Origin: an uncultured Acidobacteriota bacterium
GTDB taxonomy: Bacteria > Acidobacteriota > Terriglobia > UBA7540
Assembly (NCBI GenBank): GCA_937900045.1
Contig: CALCEB010000291.1
Coordinates: 1 to 14,544, forward strand
Reading direction: 5' to 3'
DNA length: 14,544 nt
How positions within the stretch are numbered: the stretch's first letter is position 1; the number at the start of each line of letters is the position of its first letter. The notes beneath the pieces are model-generated. The model saw only the letters and a list, made by a program, of their open reading frames with translations, did no database searches and was not told the origin of the DNA. The position numbers and the translations under genes were made by a program. Shown here piece by piece: positions 13,374 through 14,544 of the stretch.

Positions 13374-14543
13374 ATGAAAAGGCGAATGCCGTTGATCTTG
13401 ATCGTCGCGGCGCTATCCAGTAGCTGCATGGTCGGCCCGAATTACAGGCGCCCGACCGTTTCTGTCCCTGACTCGTACCGTGGTGGGGAGATGCAGGCGC
13501 CGGGAACAGCGGCGCAACCGGGGGTCTCCTCCTTCGGCGACCTGAAGTGGTGGAATGTTTTTCACGACCCGGTTTTGCAGGATCTCATCCGGACGGCGCT
13601 GAAACAGAATTATGATTTGCGCATCGCGGCCGCTCGCATCCTCCAGGCGGAGGGCGAGTTAGGGGTCACGCGCTCGCAAGAGTTTCCCCAGGTGAATGGA
13701 ACGGCAAGCGCCGCGCGCCAGAAGGTTCTCTTTTCACCTTCCTTTCCCAGTTTCAAATACAACTCGTTCCAGCTTGGGGGAAACGTATCCTGGCTGCTGG
13801 ATTTCTGGGGGGAATACCGGCGAGCCACCCAGGCCGCGCGGGCCAGTCTCCTGGCTTCGGAATACAACCAACAGGCCGTGAAGGTCACGCTGGTGTCAGA
13901 GGTTTCCAGTGCCTACTTTCAGCTCCGCGCCCTGGATCTTCAACTCCAGATCGCGGAGGATACTCTAAAATCCCGGCAAGCGTCCTTCCGATTAACCCAA
14001 ATCAAGCAGCAAGGCGGCGTTTCTTCCATGCTCGACGTCCGCCAAGCCCAATCTCTGGTTCAAACCGCTGAGACGACCATCACGGATACTACGCGCCTCA
14101 TTGCGCAGCAGGAGGATGCGATCAGCATTCTGCTTGGAGAAAACCCCGCGACAATCCCTCGCGGGGCGCCTTTGAATGAGGAGACGTTGGTTCCCACGCT
14201 GCCAGCGGGCTTGCCGTCCTCATTGCTCGAGCGCCGGCCCGATATCCGGCAGATCGAGCAGGAATTGATTGCCGCGAACGCGCAAATCGGCGTCGCGCGC
14301 GCTGCATTCTTTCCTCAAATCTCGCTGACGGGATCGGGTGGGACGGAAAGCTTCGAGCTTTCCAAGCTTTTTTCTGATGGAATATGGAGCTTTGCAGGCG
14401 ATCTGACGCAACCCATCTTCACGGCGGGGCGGCTGAAGGGCAATTTGCAGGTGGCGCGCGCCGAGGAGCAGCAAGCTTTGCTCGCTTACAACCTGAATCC
14501 GGCGCATTCTCAGAGGCGGGACGGCGTCTCGGTCGCGGATTGA
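13374..14543 (+). CDS. TolC/OprM-type outer-membrane efflux channel lipoprotein (3' end aberrant)
   Basis: This is the outer-membrane factor of the tripartite exporter. The N-terminus is a lipoprotein signal (LILIVAALSSSC, Cys at 18) followed by MVGPNYRRPTVSVPDSYRG, the standard NodT/OprM beginning. The family body follows: WWNVFHDPVLQDLIRTAL, LQAEGELGVTRSQEFPQVNG, the first coiled-coil hairpin (LVSEVSSAYFQLRALDLQLQ), LLERRPDIRQIEQELIAANA and RAAFFPQISLTGSGG. The frame ends at 389 residues where the family runs to about 460-480. After LLAY (residue 372) the sequence departs from the usual 'IQxAFREVxDAL' pattern. GCATTCTCAGAGGCG at 14504-14518 gives AFSEA in another frame. Paired frameshifts or a TGA truncation are likely, but the window edge hides the rest. 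ATG at 13386 is an alternative start. GGGGT lies 7 nt before 13374. Confidence 0.85.
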   Translation: MKRRMPLILIVAALSSSCMVGPNYRRPTVSVPDSYRGGEMQAPGTAAQPGVSSFGDLKWWNVFHDPVLQDLIRTALKQNYDLRIAAARILQAEGELGVTRSQEFPQVNGTASAARQKVLFSPSFPSFKYNSFQLGGNVSWLLDFWGEYRRATQAARASLLASEYNQQAVKVTLVSEVSSAYFQLRALDLQLQIAEDTLKSRQASFRLTQIKQQGGVSSMLDVRQAQSLVQTAETTITDTTRLIAQQEDAISILLGENPATIPRGAPLNEETLVPTLPAGLPSSLLERRPDIRQIEQELIAANAQIGVARAAFFPQISLTGSGGTESFELSKLFSDGIWSFAGDLTQPIFTAGRLKGNLQVARAEEQQALLAYNLNPAHSQRRDGVSVAD

Positions 14544-14544
14544 C

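Noticed and set aside
1..14544. CRISPR arrays, tRNA or rRNA genes, toxin-antitoxin pairs
   Set aside because: No regularly spaced repeats, cloverleaf sequences, rRNA motifs or small paired ORFs with such features were recognised on either strand.

Overview
The window looks like a piece of an Acidobacteriota chromosome or metagenomic contig of moderately high GC. The best lineage clue is a PadR-type repressor directly followed by a very large permease (ADOP, 'acidobacterial duplicated orphan permease'), with a second, broken ADOP copy behind it. This arrangement is typical of Acidobacteriota. All assignments below rest on motif reading, not on database searches.

Layout. (1) 1-360: minus-strand debris, a fragment of an RND-type transporter fused to a frameshifted C-terminal piece of an ISKra4-family transposase. 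(2) 454-3252: ordinary-looking genes. A plus-strand short-chain dehydrogenase converges on a minus-strand pair: a small secreted cupin and, upstream of it, an exported protein joining a CxxCH haem-c domain to a PHM-like copper monooxygenase domain. (3) 3271-4622: a scrap zone of mobile or plasmid origin. It holds one end of an IS3-type element cut just where its first ORF should begin, an unidentified protein whose upstream part carries an in-frame TAG, and an N-terminally truncated PRTRC-system ThiF-like gene with an in-frame TAA. (4) 4789-8713: a clear sigma70-like promoter, padR, an intact 893-residue ADOP permease, and a truncated second ADOP gene sharing a ~142 bp near-identical block with the first. 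(5) 8829-14543: a tripartite RND efflux operon in the order adaptor, inner-membrane pump, outer-membrane channel. The adaptor is split by a single in-frame TAA. The pump is intact, but its 3' end runs into a REP-like repeat. The channel gene departs from its family near the window edge.

How the genes fit together. PadR probably represses its own promoter and the ADOP permease. The adaptor, pump and channel would form one drug or solute exporter across both membranes, if the interrupted adaptor (and possibly the channel) is still expressed. The cupin and the haem/copper protein may be co-transcribed. The most striking property of the window is the density of gene decay: four in-frame stops, two clear frameshifts and several truncations within 14.5 kb, beside intact genes. 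I see no convincing new multi-gene system. The unidentified 178-residue protein and the haem-copper fusion are the least explained coding regions.
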